This document shows positions 24,294-32,537 of a stretch of 64,000 nt of DNA, one piece after another. The stretch is taken from assembly GCF_001644605.1 (NCBI RefSeq), contig NZ_CP011388.1, positions 2,403,001 to 2,467,000 of the forward strand, read 5' to 3'. Made by a program: the position numbers and the translations under genes. The notes below the pieces were generated by a model, which did not search any database, had not been told where the DNA came from, and saw only the letters and a list, made by a program, of their open reading frames with translations. This DNA comes from Paenibacillus swuensis (GTDB lineage: Bacteria > Bacillota > Bacilli > Paenibacillales > DY6). Numbering within the stretch: position 1 is the stretch's first letter; every line of letters starts with the position of its first letter.

Positions 24294-25394
24294 ATGGCAT
24301 TGAAAGCTGGAATCGTCGGTTTACCGAACGTAGGGAAATCGACTTTATTTAACGCAATTACACAAGCTGGCGCGGAATCCGCAAACTATCCGTTTTGTAC
24401 GATTGACCCGAACGTAGGGGTTGTTGAAGTACCGGATGAGCGTCTGGTGAAACTAACGGAGCTTGTGCAACCGAAAAGCGTAGTCCCAACCGCATTTGAA
24501 TTCGTGGACATCGCGGGCATCGTGAAAGGCGCAAGCAAAGGCGAAGGCTTAGGCAACAAGTTTCTTGCCAACATCCGCGAGGTGGATGCGATTGTGCATG
24601 TGGTGCGTTGTTTTGAAGATGAGAATATTACGCATGTATCCGGCGGCGTGAACCCGTTGAGCGATATCGAAACGATCAATCTGGAGCTGATTCTGGCCGA
24701 CTTGGATTCCGTGGAGAAGAAGATTGAGCGTTCGCGCAAAAACCTCAAAGGCGGAGACAAGAAAGTCGTGCAAGAAGTGGAAGTGCTGGAGCGTGTGAAA
24801 GAAGCGCTTTATAACGACCAGCCTGCGCGCAGCATGGAGTTGACAGATGACGAGCGTGCGTTGGTTCGCGACCTTCACCTGTTGACGTTGAAGCCGGTCC
24901 TATACGCGGCGAATGTGAGCGAAGAGGAAGCATCTGATTTTGACGGCAATCCTCTAGTACAGAAGGTTCGCGAATTCGCGGCAGCCGAGGGTGCGCAAGT
25001 CGTTCCGATTTCCGCGAAAGTGGAATCCGAAATCGCCGAGCTCGAAGGCGAAGACAAAGCGATGTTCATGGAAGAGCTGGGCATGCAGGAATCCGGTCTG
25101 GACCGTCTGATTAAAGCGGCGTACCAACTGCTTGGTCTGTACACTTACTTCACAGCGGGCGTGCAAGAAGTTCGCGCATGGACGATTCGTAAAGGCATGA
25201 AAGCACCGCAAGCAGCGGGTGTGATTCATACCGATTTTGAACGCGGATTTATTCGGGCGGAAGTGGTGTCCTATGATGATTTGGTAGCGGCGGGCTCGAT
25301 GAACGTGGCTAAAGAAAGAGGGCAGGTTCGTCTGGAAGGCAAGGATTACGTCGTGAAAGACGGCGATGTTATGCACTTCAGATTTAACGTGTAA
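24294..25394 (+). CDS. ychF: Redox-regulated ATPase/GTPase YchF (EngD)
   Basis: Universally conserved OBG-family P-loop protein of 366 residues that associates with ribosomes and prefers ATP over GTP in characterised members. G1 is G-L-P-N-V-G-K-S-T (9-17), G3 is D-I-A-G-I-V (about 70-75), and the G4 position reads N-V-S-E-E instead of N-K-x-D, as in ATP-specific YchF proteins. The central coiled-coil insert (about 130-170) and the C-terminal TGS domain ending [18 protein letters not shown] are complete. Ribosome binding site CGAGGAG. It is the first gene of the conserved block and is separated from prfA by 91 bp. Confidence 0.97.
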   Translation: MALKAGIVGLPNVGKSTLFNAITQAGAESANYPFCTIDPNVGVVEVPDERLVKLTELVQPKSVVPTAFEFVDIAGIVKGASKGEGLGNKFLANIREVDAIVHVVRCFEDENITHVSGGVNPLSDIETINLELILADLDSVEKKIERSRKNLKGGDKKVVQEVEVLERVKEALYNDQPARSMELTDDERALVRDLHLLTLKPVLYAANVSEEEASDFDGNPLVQKVREFAAAEGAQVVPISAKVESEIAELEGEDKAMFMEELGMQESGLDRLIKAAYQLLGLYTYFTAGVQEVRAWTIRKGMKAPQAAGVIHTDFERGFIRAEVVSYDDLVAAGSMNVAKERGQVRLEGKDYVVKDGDVMHFRFNV

Positions 25395-25485
25395 TCACCC
25401 TTCGGCATATATTGTGAATTGACATGTGGAAATCATTTTGAATAAAATAAAGTATTGACCCAAAATAAATATGGAGGTGGAACGT

Positions 25486-26553
25486 ATGTTGGATCGACTC
25501 CAATCATTGGCGGACCGTTACGAGAAACTGAGCGAACTGCTTTGTGACCCGGATGTGGCCAGTGATACGAAGAAACTTCGGGAATTATCCAAGGAACAAT
25601 CCGATTTACAAGAGGCTTATGAAGCCTTTAATGAATATAGAACGGTGATGGAAGAGCTCGATGCGGCCAAGCTAATGCAAGGCGAGAAGCTGGACGACGA
25701 GATGAAAGAAATGGTCAAGATGGAAATTGATGAGTTGACGGAACGCCGCGAGACGCTTGAAGAGCAGATTAAGGTGCTTCTGATGCCTAAAGATCCGAAT
25801 GACGACAAGAACGTAATCGTGGAAATTCGCGGCGCGGCCGGCGGAGACGAGGCGGCTTTATTCGCGGCCGATTTGTACCGGATGTACACGCGTTATGCAG
25901 ACTTGCAGGGTTGGAAGACCGAGTTGTTGGAGGCGAATATCAGCGACTTGGGGGGGTTTAAAGAGGTTATCTTCAGCATCAACGGTAAAGGCGCCTATAG
26001 CAAAATGAAGTTCGAAAGCGGCGCTCACCGCGTTCAACGGATTCCTACGACGGAATCAGGGGGACGTATTCACACGTCAACTTCGACCGTGGCTGTCATG
26101 CCCGAAGTCGAAGCTTTGGAGATTGAAATCCATGATAAGGATATCCGCGTAGATACGTTCTGTTCCTCCGGTGCCGGCGGTCAGTCCGTTAATACTACGA
26201 AATCCGCGGTTCGTGTAACGCATATTCCTACGGGGATCGTAGCGACTTGCCAGGACGGCAAATCCCAGAACTCCAACAAGGATAAGGCTTTGCAGGTATT
26301 GCGCGCACGGATCTCCGATGTGAAAATTCAAGAAGAGCAAGCCAAGTATGCCGGCGAGCGGAAGAGCAAAGTAGGTACGGGAGATCGCTCCGAGCGGATC
26401 CGTACGTACAATTTCCCGCAAAGCCGTGTGACGGACCACCGGATCGGTTTAACGCTGCACCGTCTGGATGCCGTATTGAACGGGGATATGGAAGAGATCC
26501 TGTCTACGTTGACCATCGCGTCCCAAGCGGATCTGATGGATGAGAGGGAATAA
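25486..26553 (+). CDS. prfA: Peptide chain release factor 1
   Basis: Class I release factor that reads UAA and UAG and triggers peptide release. The GGQ catalytic motif is at 231-233 in S-G-A-G-G-Q-S-V-N. The stop-codon recognition motif of RF1 (P-x-T) is seen as P-T-T at 187-189 in [13 protein letters not shown]. Length is 355 residues, like Bacillus RF1. The ATG at 25486 is preferred over the in-frame ATG at 25471 because GGAGGTGGAAC lies directly before it and the protein then starts M-L-D-R-L as in relatives. prmC, which methylates the GGQ glutamine, starts one base after the stop codon, so the enzyme and its substrate are co-expressed. Confidence 0.97.
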   Translation: MLDRLQSLADRYEKLSELLCDPDVASDTKKLRELSKEQSDLQEAYEAFNEYRTVMEELDAAKLMQGEKLDDEMKEMVKMEIDELTERRETLEEQIKVLLMPKDPNDDKNVIVEIRGAAGGDEAALFAADLYRMYTRYADLQGWKTELLEANISDLGGFKEVIFSINGKGAYSKMKFESGAHRVQRIPTTESGGRIHTSTSTVAVMPEVEALEIEIHDKDIRVDTFCSSGAGGQSVNTTKSAVRVTHIPTGIVATCQDGKSQNSNKDKALQVLRARISDVKIQEEQAKYAGERKSKVGTGDRSERIRTYNFPQSRVTDHRIGLTLHRLDAVLNGDMEEILSTLTIASQADLMDERE

Positions 26554-26554
26554 T

Positions 26555-27439
26555 ATGCGTTTGATTTTGCGTGAAGCCTTTGTGGAGGCTTCACTTTTTT
26601 TGGAATCGGCGGGGGTGGCGGAGAGCCGCACGAACGCTGAATTGTTGCTGGGCCATCTGCTGGGAGTAGACCGCACCGGGCTGTTGGTGCGGTGGCATGA
26701 GTCGTTTCCGCCGGAGCTGACGGCGGATTGGCAAGAGCTGTTGCGCCGCAAAGCCGCTGGTGAGCCGGCGCAATATATTATCGGCAGGCAGGATTTTTAC
26801 GGCCTGCCGTTCGAGGTGGAGCCGGCCGTGTTGATTCCACGGCCGGAGACAGAGCTGCTCGTCGAGCAGATGATCGAGCTTGGCCACGCTTTATGGCCGG
26901 GCGGGTCACCGCAGCTCGTCGACATCGGCACCGGCAGCGGCGCCATCCCGGTGGCGATCGCGGTCGAATGTCCGGCGTGGCGCGTGGCCACGTCGGATTT
27001 GTCGCCGGCCGCCACCGTTGTGGCGCGCCGCAATGCGGCCGCGAACGGCGTCGCGGATCGCGTGCGGTTCCTGCAGGGCGACCTGCTGGAACCGATTATC
27101 GACGCGGGGCTCGCCGTCGATATTCTCGTCAGTAATCCGCCGTACATCCCGTCGGCGGATATTCCCGCGCTGCAGCCGGAGGTGCGCGCGCATGAGCCCT
27201 TGTCGGCGCTGGATGGCGGCGATGACGGGCTGGTGTTGTACCGGCGCATGCTGGCGCAGCTGCCGGAACTGCCGGCCATGCCGCGCCTCGTGGGCTTCGA
27301 GGTCGGCATGGGCCAGGCCCGCGACGTAGCGGCGATGCTGCGCGCCGTCGCGGTGTGGGACGAGGTCCGGATCATCCCGGACCTCGCGGGCATTGAGCGG
27401 CACGTGGTTGCCGTGCGCCGCTCGCCTTGGCCAGCCTAA
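26555..27439 (+). CDS. prmC: Release factor glutamine methyltransferase
   Basis: SAM-dependent N5-glutamine methyltransferase (HemK family, 294 aa) that methylates the GGQ glutamine of release factors. The N-terminal helical domain contains the family's A-G-E-P-A-Q-Y-I-I-G. The Rossmann core shows I-P-R-P-E-T-E (95-101), D-I-G-T-G-S-G-A (123-130), and the diagnostic catalytic N-P-P-Y (194-197). The ATG at 26555 begins right after the prfA stop with GAGAGGG inside the prfA end as ribosome binding site. The 3' two thirds of the gene are markedly GC-rich compared with prfA. Confidence 0.96.
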   Translation: MRLILREAFVEASLFLESAGVAESRTNAELLLGHLLGVDRTGLLVRWHESFPPELTADWQELLRRKAAGEPAQYIIGRQDFYGLPFEVEPAVLIPRPETELLVEQMIELGHALWPGGSPQLVDIGTGSGAIPVAIAVECPAWRVATSDLSPAATVVARRNAAANGVADRVRFLQGDLLEPIIDAGLAVDILVSNPPYIPSADIPALQPEVRAHEPLSALDGGDDGLVLYRRMLAQLPELPAMPRLVGFEVGMGQARDVAAMLRAVAVWDEVRIIPDLAGIERHVVAVRRSPWPA

Positions 27440-27466
27440 GGGGAGACGGTGTCTCCTAAGGCGGCT

Positions 27467-27491
27467 ATGCGGGGTTATCCCGTTGACTCAG
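27467..27491 (-). repeat. Solo copy of the GGGATAACCC repeat family
   Basis: On the minus strand CTGAGTCAACGGGATAACCC then CGCAT, 28 bp after prmC. Same layout as the array units at 30 kb. Confidence 0.75.
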
Positions 27492-27625
27492 CGAGCAAGT
27501 ATGAGCGTGAGTGCGTTAGTGAGTGATTGCTTGTGTGTGAACACTGGTCAACCACGTTGGCTCATGCTTCATCACTAAGTTTAGTATCACAACTAGTTAA
27601 GTATCTCAGCAAGTGCAAAACCCCC

Positions 27626-27643
27626 GATATCCCGTTGACTCAG
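27626..27643 (-). repeat. Second, truncated solo copy of the GGGATAACCC family
   Basis: Minus strand CTGAGTCAACGGGATATC, identical to the neighbouring copy over 16 bases (CTGAGTCAACGGGATA) and diverging after that. Confidence 0.6.
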
Positions 27644-27784
27644 CATGATGTTTGTTTGGCGGACAATCCTGTTGTGCGGCTACTTGCTCGAAACGTCGCT
27701 TCAGTTTGCGTTGACCGAGCCGCATTTTGTTATTAAAGGACCATGGAAGTTGAGTGGGATCCCTTCTGAATAAGTATAGTCAGT

Positions 27785-27825
27785 AATAACCCACCCCAGA
27801 GCCGTTAATCCAAGGGTGGGTTATT
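27785..27825. terminator. Strong hairpin, probable terminator of prfA-prmC
   Basis: 12-bp perfect stem AATAACCCACCC / GGGTGGGTTATT with a 17-nt loop. The T tract is short (TTATTTA). It may act in either direction. Apart from this hairpin and the two repeat copies, the 27440-27959 stretch shows no gene. Confidence 0.55.
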
Positions 27826-27959
27826 TACGTTTCATGGATTGTGAGCAATGCCAGTACTGAACATACCGAGCATGATTAATATATGGGACAAAGCGGCATC
27901 GGGATTTGTATTCATTTTTAACTTAAAAAGAACTTTTTAATAGATTCATAGATTCGCAT

Positions 27960-27988
27960 GTTTAACTCTCTTAAATCCGGGCACAATG
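27960..27988 (+). promoter_or_regulatory. Possible sigma-F promoter of spoIIR
   Basis: GTTTA (27960-27964) and GGGCACAATG (27979-27988) match the -35 (GYWTA) and -10 (GGnnAnAHTR) elements of forespore sigma F, but the 14-bp spacer is shorter than the usual 15-16. spoIIR is sigma-F-dependent in Bacillus. Confidence 0.4.
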
Positions 27989-28039
27989 TTTGATAGAAAC
28001 AGATCAGACGCACGCCAAGGAGAAAGGGAGTTTTCAAAA

Positions 28040-28750
28040 ATGGTTAAACGCAGCAAAACTTCGGTTCGCTATTATATATATCTTTTGTTCGCGATGATGA
28101 TGTTGGTGATGAACTGGCAGTCCGATATTACCCACGCCATGGCGGTAAGCGGGACGATTCCTCAGGAGTCGATTCGCTTGCGGATTCTTGCTAATTCGGA
28201 TACCCCCGTCGATCAATGGACGAAGCGTCAGGTGAAGGATGCCGTGGTGGAGCAAATGAATCAATGGGTGACAGGTCCGACAACACTAGCAGAAGCCAGA
28301 GAAATTGTGGCCTCGCGCCTGCCGGAAATTGAGAAGGTAATAGGTGAAGAGATTCGCAAACTAGGTTTTGATTACAGCTATAAGGCGGAGCTTGCGGTGG
28401 TCGATTTTCCTACCAAAATGTACGGCAACCGCCAATACCCTGCCGGCGATTACGAAGCTTTAAGAATCACATTGGGCCAAGGCAACGGGCAAAACTGGTG
28501 GTGTGTCCTGTTCCCGCCGCTGTGCTTTGTGGATGGGGTTAGCGGGGAGAATGTCGCTGCGGCGAGCGCTGCGGAAGCTAAACCGGTTACGGTGAAGACT
28601 CAAGCAGGTACTACTACTGCGAATGCTGACGCGACAACTGCAAACACGTCTGAAACCTCTACGCTCGGAACGGAGCAACCGGAAATTCGATTCTTTTTGG
28701 TGGACCTGCTGGTGAGTATCGCGAATATGGTGCAAGGTTGGTTTGCTTAA
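28040..28750 (+). CDS. spoIIR: Stage II sporulation protein R
   Basis: Forespore-secreted signalling protein needed to activate the SpoIIGA protease and so pro-sigma E in the mother cell. An N-terminal signal or anchor segment (about 12-30) is followed by the diagnostic I-P-Q-E-S-I-R-L-R-I-L-A-N-S-D-T-P-V-D-Q and V-V-D-F-P-T-K-M-Y-G-N-R-Q-Y-P-A-G-D-Y-E-A-L motifs. The end W-W-C-V-L-F-P-P-L-C-F-V-D of the core domain is also typical. A Thr/Ala-rich segment (190-220) and a terminal hydrophobic tail are less conserved. The ATG at 28040 is chosen because AAAGGGAG is 9 bp upstream; an in-frame ATG at 27986 overlaps the putative promoter. 236 residues. Confidence 0.95.
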   Translation: MVKRSKTSVRYYIYLLFAMMMLVMNWQSDITHAMAVSGTIPQESIRLRILANSDTPVDQWTKRQVKDAVVEQMNQWVTGPTTLAEAREIVASRLPEIEKVIGEEIRKLGFDYSYKAELAVVDFPTKMYGNRQYPAGDYEALRITLGQGNGQNWWCVLFPPLCFVDGVSGENVAAASAAEAKPVTVKTQAGTTTANADATTANTSETSTLGTEQPEIRFFLVDLLVSIANMVQGWFA

Positions 28751-28837
28751 TTCTCACGGTTTTTGGGGTATGGTATACTTAAGGGAAGCCCGTGTGAACG
28801 AGGGCATGAAATGTAGACGCTAAGGAATGTTACAACT

Positions 28838-30049
28838 ATGACGAAGTTTTGGAAGATACAGGGCTCGCTTGAGGAACACCATGTTTCCGGGCAAAATGCA
28901 GACATTAACGACAACGGCAATGACATGCTTGCTTACCAAGAAGCTGCGCAGACGTTAAGGGATGGCGGATTGGTGGCCTTCCCGACAGAAACCGTGTACG
29001 GGCTGGGCGCGGACGCCCGCTCGACGGAAGCGGTAGAGCGGATTTTCCGGGCCAAAGGCAGGCCGTCGGACAATCCGCTCATCGTGCATATCGCCGACCG
29101 CGCGCAGCTGTCGGCGTTAGCGGAGTCCATCAGCCCCCTTGCGGAGGCGCTGATGGACCGCTTTTGGCCCGGCCCGCTGACGCTGGTGCTCCCCGCGCGC
29201 GAAGGCGCGGTGTCTCCGCGGGTCACCGCGGGTTTGCGCACGGTCGCCGTGCGCATGCCGGGCCACCCGGCAGCCTTGCGGCTAATCGCCGCCGCGGGCT
29301 GCCCTGTGGCCGCTCCGAGCGCGAACCGCTCGGGACGGCCAAGCCCGACCCAAGCCGTCCACGTGCTGGACGACTTGGGCGGGAGCATCGACGGCATCCT
29401 CGATGGGGGACCGGCCGGGGTCGGCCTTGAGTCTACCGTCGTGGAACCGCTTGAGGGCCGCATCCATGTGTTGCGGCCCGGCGGGATTACCGCCGAACAG
29501 CTGCGCGAGGTGGCGGAAGTCGTGTTGCATGCATCGCTCGTCTCGGGCGATGAGCAGCAACCGGAGGCGGAGCCGGCTTATGAAGGCGAGGCGCCCGCCG
29601 GCTCTGGAACCATATCGACCCCGCCCGGAGCGGCTATACAACCGCCATTGCCCGCATCAGAGGGGCCAAAATCTCCGGGTATGAAATACCGGCACTACGC
29701 CCCTCGGGGCCAAATGATGGTTGCGGAGCCACGGGCTGGGCACGATGCTGGCGCCTTCACCGCCGCGGTGCAAGCGGCGCTGGATACAGCCAAGGCGCGC
29801 GGCGAAACAACGGGCATCCTCACGTATGAGGAGCACGCCTCGTTGTATCACGCCGATATCGTCGCTGTTTGCGGCCGGTTGGCCGAACCGGAGACGATCG
29901 CGCAAGGGCTGTACGGCGCTTTGCGGCGGTTCGACGCTGAGGGCGCCACGTACATTTTGGCCGAGACGATTCCGGCCAAAGGGATCGGCTTCGCCGTCAT
30001 GAACCGGCTTTCCAAAGCCGCCGGCCATCGCAAGCTGGAGTGGTCCTAA
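28838..30049 (+). CDS. tsaC: L-threonylcarbamoyladenylate synthase (Sua5 type)
   Basis: Makes threonylcarbamoyl-AMP from threonine, bicarbonate and ATP for the t6A37 modification of ANN-decoding tRNAs. The YrdC core (about 30-215) shows F-P-T-E-T-V-Y-G-L-G-A-D-A, K-G-R-P-S-D-N-P-L-I-V-H and A-P-S-A-N-R-S-G-R-P-S-P-T. The C-terminal Sua5 domain (about 280-400) follows P-G-M-K-Y-R-H-Y-A-P-R, the linker motif that caps the active site. The linker between them (about 237-280) is a long Pro/Glu/Ala-rich stretch. ATG 28838 has no clear ribosome binding site and the first 28 residues lack conservation; ATG 28925 is a possible alternative. An extended -10 TGGTATACT lies at 28771-28779. This is the ywlC position of Bacillus. 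Confidence 0.93.
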   Translation: MTKFWKIQGSLEEHHVSGQNADINDNGNDMLAYQEAAQTLRDGGLVAFPTETVYGLGADARSTEAVERIFRAKGRPSDNPLIVHIADRAQLSALAESISPLAEALMDRFWPGPLTLVLPAREGAVSPRVTAGLRTVAVRMPGHPAALRLIAAAGCPVAAPSANRSGRPSPTQAVHVLDDLGGSIDGILDGGPAGVGLESTVVEPLEGRIHVLRPGGITAEQLREVAEVVLHASLVSGDEQQPEAEPAYEGEAPAGSGTISTPPGAAIQPPLPASEGPKSPGMKYRHYAPRGQMMVAEPRAGHDAGAFTAAVQAALDTAKARGETTGILTYEEHASLYHADIVAVCGRLAEPETIAQGLYGALRRFDAEGATYILAETIPAKGIGFAVMNRLSKAAGHRKLEWS

Positions 30050-30059
30050 CGCCCGCTAT

Positions 30060-30490
30060 GATGGCGACCGCCCCCCCTGATTGAAGGGGATAACCCAGCA
30101 TCAGGGATGGGAACGATTGGGCCAGTCGGCACCCCCGCGCCCCCCGCCCCCCTGATTCAACGGGATAAACCCAGCATCAGACGTGGGACTACTGGGCTTG
30201 TCGACACTACCACGGCGCCCCCGCACCCCTGATTGAAGGGGATAACCCAGCATCAGAGGTGAAATACCACTGGGCTTGTCGATATGGCCGCGCCCCCTCA
30301 CCCCTGATTCAACGGGATAACCCGGCATCAGAGGTGGGGCACCACTGACCTGTCGACACCACCACGGCGCCCCCACACCACTGATTGAAGGGGATAACCC
30401 AGCATCAGTAGGCGGCACGCCAATGGGCCTGTCCGCATCAACGCACCCAAGCGCACCACTGAGCGAACGGGATAAGCCAGCATCATCCGT
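30060..30490. repeat. Tandem array of six ~76-bp units with GGGATAACCC core, two variants alternating
   Basis: 28-29 bp cores start at 30077, 30152, 30229, 30304, 30381 and 30459 (steps 75, 77, 75, 77, 78). Each begins CTGAT or CTGAG and all but the last end GCATCAG. Cores 1, 3 and 5 carry TGAAGGGGATAACCC; cores 2 and 4 carry TCAACGGGATAA(A)CCC; core 6 (CTGAGCGAACGGGATAAGCC) is divergent. Spacers of about 47 bp are also related (ACTGGGCTTGTCGACAC and GGCGCCCCC recur), so the whole unit was duplicated, apparently as a ~152-bp dimer. No reading frame is conserved across units because the steps are not multiples of three. The array fills the 30050-30601 gap between tsaC and mntP. Confidence 0.9.
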
Positions 30491-30601
30491 TCAGCACCAA
30501 CGCACCGACCCGCACAGTCCTGCCGCCACGAAGGACTTGTACTGTTTCCCCGGTTGTCCGCATATCTTGTCTAACAGTACAAGGTATGGAGGGAGAAACG
30601 A

Positions 30602-31165
30602 ATGGGAGCAGAATTTTCAGCTGAACTGGGGCAATGGCTGACGATCCTCATTATGGCTGTGGCGCTCGGGATGGACGCTTTTTCACTGGGAATCGGCATT
30701 GGGCTGAAAGGCATCCGCAAGCTGGATATCCTGAAAATCAGCACGGTGATCGCCATCTTTCATATCATCATGCCTCTAACCGGCATGTTTATGGGCCAAT
30801 ACATGAGCTCCCTGCTCGGTGAGGTGGCCACGGCAGCCGGCGGCGGTTTGTTGCTGCTGCTGGGCGGGCATATGATCTACAGCTCGGTCCGAGGGGAAGA
30901 AACCCAGTCGTTTGATCACAGAACCTTGTGGGGCACGCTGGTTTTTGCATTGAGTGTCAGTATCGATTCGTTTTCCGTCGGGGTTTCCCTAGGTATGTTT
31001 GCCACAGATATTGTGTTAACCGTGTTATGCTTCGGGTTTTTTGGGGGCTTGATGTCGGTCATGGGGTTGTTGCTTGGAAGCCGCGTCAGCGATAAGCTGG
31101 GCGGATATGGGGAAGCTTGCGGCGGCGCCATTTTGTTTATATTCGGCATTTTATTTGTTTTGTAA
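30602..31165 (+). CDS. mntP: Manganese efflux pump MntP (DUF204)
   Basis: Small membrane exporter (187 aa) that removes excess Mn2+. Six membrane segments are arranged as two repeats of three. Each half begins with the family's acidic metal-binding signature: A-V-A-L-G-M-D-A-F-S-L-G-I-G in the first segment and A-L-S-V-S-I-D-S-F-S-V-G-V-S in the fourth, each with the key Asp. It occupies the ywlD position of the Bacillus gene order between ywlC and ywlE. Ribosome binding site GGAGGGAGAAACGA. Firmicute mntP genes are often manganese-riboswitch controlled, but the leader here is the repeat array and no yybP-like element was recognised. Confidence 0.9.
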   Translation: MGAEFSAELGQWLTILIMAVALGMDAFSLGIGIGLKGIRKLDILKISTVIAIFHIIMPLTGMFMGQYMSSLLGEVATAAGGGLLLLLGGHMIYSSVRGEETQSFDHRTLWGTLVFALSVSIDSFSVGVSLGMFATDIVLTVLCFGFFGGLMSVMGLLLGSRVSDKLGGYGEACGGAILFIFGILFVL

Positions 31166-31231
31166 ATTATGATGTAAACCATCCCTATTCGGTCGCAAAC
31201 TCTTGTTTTTTAGGAAAGGAGACCGCCTGAA

Positions 31232-31804
31232 ATGAAACGGAATATCTTATTCGTATGTACCGGTAATACTTGTCGCAGTCCGATGGCGGAGGCGATTTTT
31301 CGAGATTTGGCTGTCAAAAAAGGGCTTCAAGTCGAAGTCCGCTCCGCAGGTGTCTCCGCCCTGGACGGCATGCCGATTTCCCGCAACTCGGCGCTAGTTC
31401 TGCAAGAGCGTCAATTATCGGACCGGTTCTCTTCTAATAGCATCTCGCGCGAGTGGATCGAGTGGGCGGATCTGATCCTCACCATGACCGCAAGTCACAA
31501 GCGCACACTCATTCAAATGCATCCTTACGCCGTGGACAAAACGCATACGCTGAACGAATACACGCAAGACGGCGGTGCGGAACTGGACAACCTTACAGCC
31601 TTGGAGAGCTTGTACTCCGAGCTTCAATTGAAAAAATCATTGGGACAACCGATCTCTCGTGAGGAGAAAGATCGCGTCCGTGATCTGGAACGAAGCATCC
31701 CCGATTTTGACATTGTGGACCCGTTCGGCGGTTCGCTGGATATCTATCGGCGTTGCGCAGAAGAAATTGAGCGGGCGCTGAAGAAGCTTGCAGAGCGCCT
31801 CTAG
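31232..31804 (+). CDS. ywlE: Protein arginine phosphatase YwlE
   Basis: Low-molecular-weight phosphatase fold protein (190 aa) that dephosphorylates arginine residues marked by McsB, opposing ClpCP-directed degradation. The active-site loop is V-C-T-G-N-T-C-R-S with nucleophile Cys9 and Arg15. Thr13, where tyrosine phosphatases have Ile or Leu, is the residue that gives YwlE its arginine specificity. The general acid Asp lies in I-V-D-P-F-G-G-S near 164. A 30-residue insert (about 128-150) is longer than in Bacillus YwlE. AAAGGAGACC precedes the ATG. Genome order (after mntP, before rpiB) matches Bacillus. Confidence 0.92.
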   Translation: MKRNILFVCTGNTCRSPMAEAIFRDLAVKKGLQVEVRSAGVSALDGMPISRNSALVLQERQLSDRFSSNSISREWIEWADLILTMTASHKRTLIQMHPYAVDKTHTLNEYTQDGGAELDNLTALESLYSELQLKKSLGQPISREEKDRVRDLERSIPDFDIVDPFGGSLDIYRRCAEEIERALKKLAERL

Positions 31805-31817
31805 ACTAAAAACCCAA

Positions 31818-31846
31818 TTGATTTCAGATAAGGGATCAAGTATACT
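31818..31846 (+). promoter_or_regulatory. Promoter of the rpiB-ywlG-glyA unit
   Basis: TTGATT (31818-31823), 17-bp spacer, TATACT (31841-31846), about 15 bp before the riboswitch aptamer. Confidence 0.65.
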
Positions 31847-31861
31847 TAACTCCATAGAAAT

Positions 31862-31938
31862 GGAACCCCGGTGTAACTGGCGACGAGGTGGATGAAACCA
31901 CGGTGGAGCATCGGGTCATACGGCCGGTCGCCTGGGCA
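31862..31938 (+). promoter_or_regulatory. ZTP/ZMP riboswitch (pfl motif)
   Basis: The leader carries the conserved blocks of the ZTP aptamer in order: AACTGGCG, a GAGGTGGATGAAACCAC hairpin, the GGTGGAGCATCGG block and the terminal GGTCGCCTGGGCA. ACTGGCG pairs with CGCC in the final block to form the family's pseudoknot. A terminator follows immediately. ZTP signals a shortage of 10-formyl-tetrahydrofolate, and glyA is a classical target, here the third gene downstream. Confidence 0.85.
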
Positions 31939-31939
31939 A

Positions 31940-31981
31940 AGAGCATCGCATGCGTGTATTCGCATGTGCTGCTCTTTTTTT
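31940..31981 (+). terminator. Expression-platform terminator of the ZTP riboswitch
   Basis: AGAGCA..CGCATGCG / CGCATGTG..TGCTCT with a 6-nt loop and seven or more T. Ligand binding would prevent this hairpin and turn the operon on. Confidence 0.85.
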
Positions 31982-32061
31982 CTTTCTCCGACGGGGTATA
32001 ATAGAGGGAGCTTGTTTATTGCTTTTTTTGCACATCACCCGACTATTAGGAGGCATTTCAT

Positions 32062-32520
32062 ATGAATATTGCTATTGGATCCGATCATGCAGGCGTACGT
32101 TTGAAAGGCGGCTTAATCACATTTGTGGAGTCTCTCGGCCACACGGTTACGGATATGGGCTACAATTCTACAGATTCCGTCGACTATCCGGATTACGCGA
32201 TTCCGGTTTGTGATAAGGTCATTTCCGGCGAGGCGGACAAAGGAATCTTGATTTGCGGCACGGGCATAGGGATGTCCATTACGGCTAACAAAATGCCTGG
32301 GATCCGTTGCGCTTTGGTCCACGATACGTTCTCAGCCAAAGCTACCCGCGAACATAATGACACGAACGTTCTCGCTCTCGGTGAACGTGTAATCGGGCCG
32401 GGACTGGCAGAGGAAATTATCCGGGTCTGGCTGGAAACGGAATTCTCGCAAGGTGAGCGCCATCAGAACCGCATTCGTAAAATTACCGAAATTGAGGATA
32501 AGTACACCCTACATCCTTAA
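32062..32520 (+). CDS. rpiB: Ribose 5-phosphate isomerase B
   Basis: Interconverts ribose 5-phosphate and ribulose 5-phosphate in the pentose phosphate pathway. The 152-residue protein has the RpiB/LacAB signature: G-S-D-H-A-G (6-11) with Asp8 and His9 at the phosphate site, catalytic Cys65 in I-L-I-C-G-T-G-I-G-M-S, and His98 in R-E-H-N-D-T-N-V-L-A-L-G. LacA/LacB cannot be excluded by motif alone, but chromosomal context (ywlF position) supports RpiB. It is the first gene after the ZTP riboswitch; its product feeds PRPP and purine synthesis, which fits the ligand. AGGAGGCATTTCAT precedes the ATG. Confidence 0.93.
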   Translation: MNIAIGSDHAGVRLKGGLITFVESLGHTVTDMGYNSTDSVDYPDYAIPVCDKVISGEADKGILICGTGIGMSITANKMPGIRCALVHDTFSAKATREHNDTNVLALGERVIGPGLAEEIIRVWLETEFSQGERHQNRIRKITEIEDKYTLHP

Positions 32521-32537
32521 TAGAGGAGGCGTAACGT

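Noticed and set aside
27393-27736. Short open frames behind prmC
   Set aside because: They cover the two repeat copies and lack ribosome binding sites.
30101-30418. 105-codon minus-strand open frame across the array
   Set aside because: It is a by-product of the repeats. Unit steps of 75 and 77 bp do not preserve frame, and there is no ribosome binding site.
30060-30490. Array as a CRISPR locus
   Set aside because: Repeats alternate between two forms, spacers are similar to each other, and no cas gene is nearby. It is a tandem duplication.
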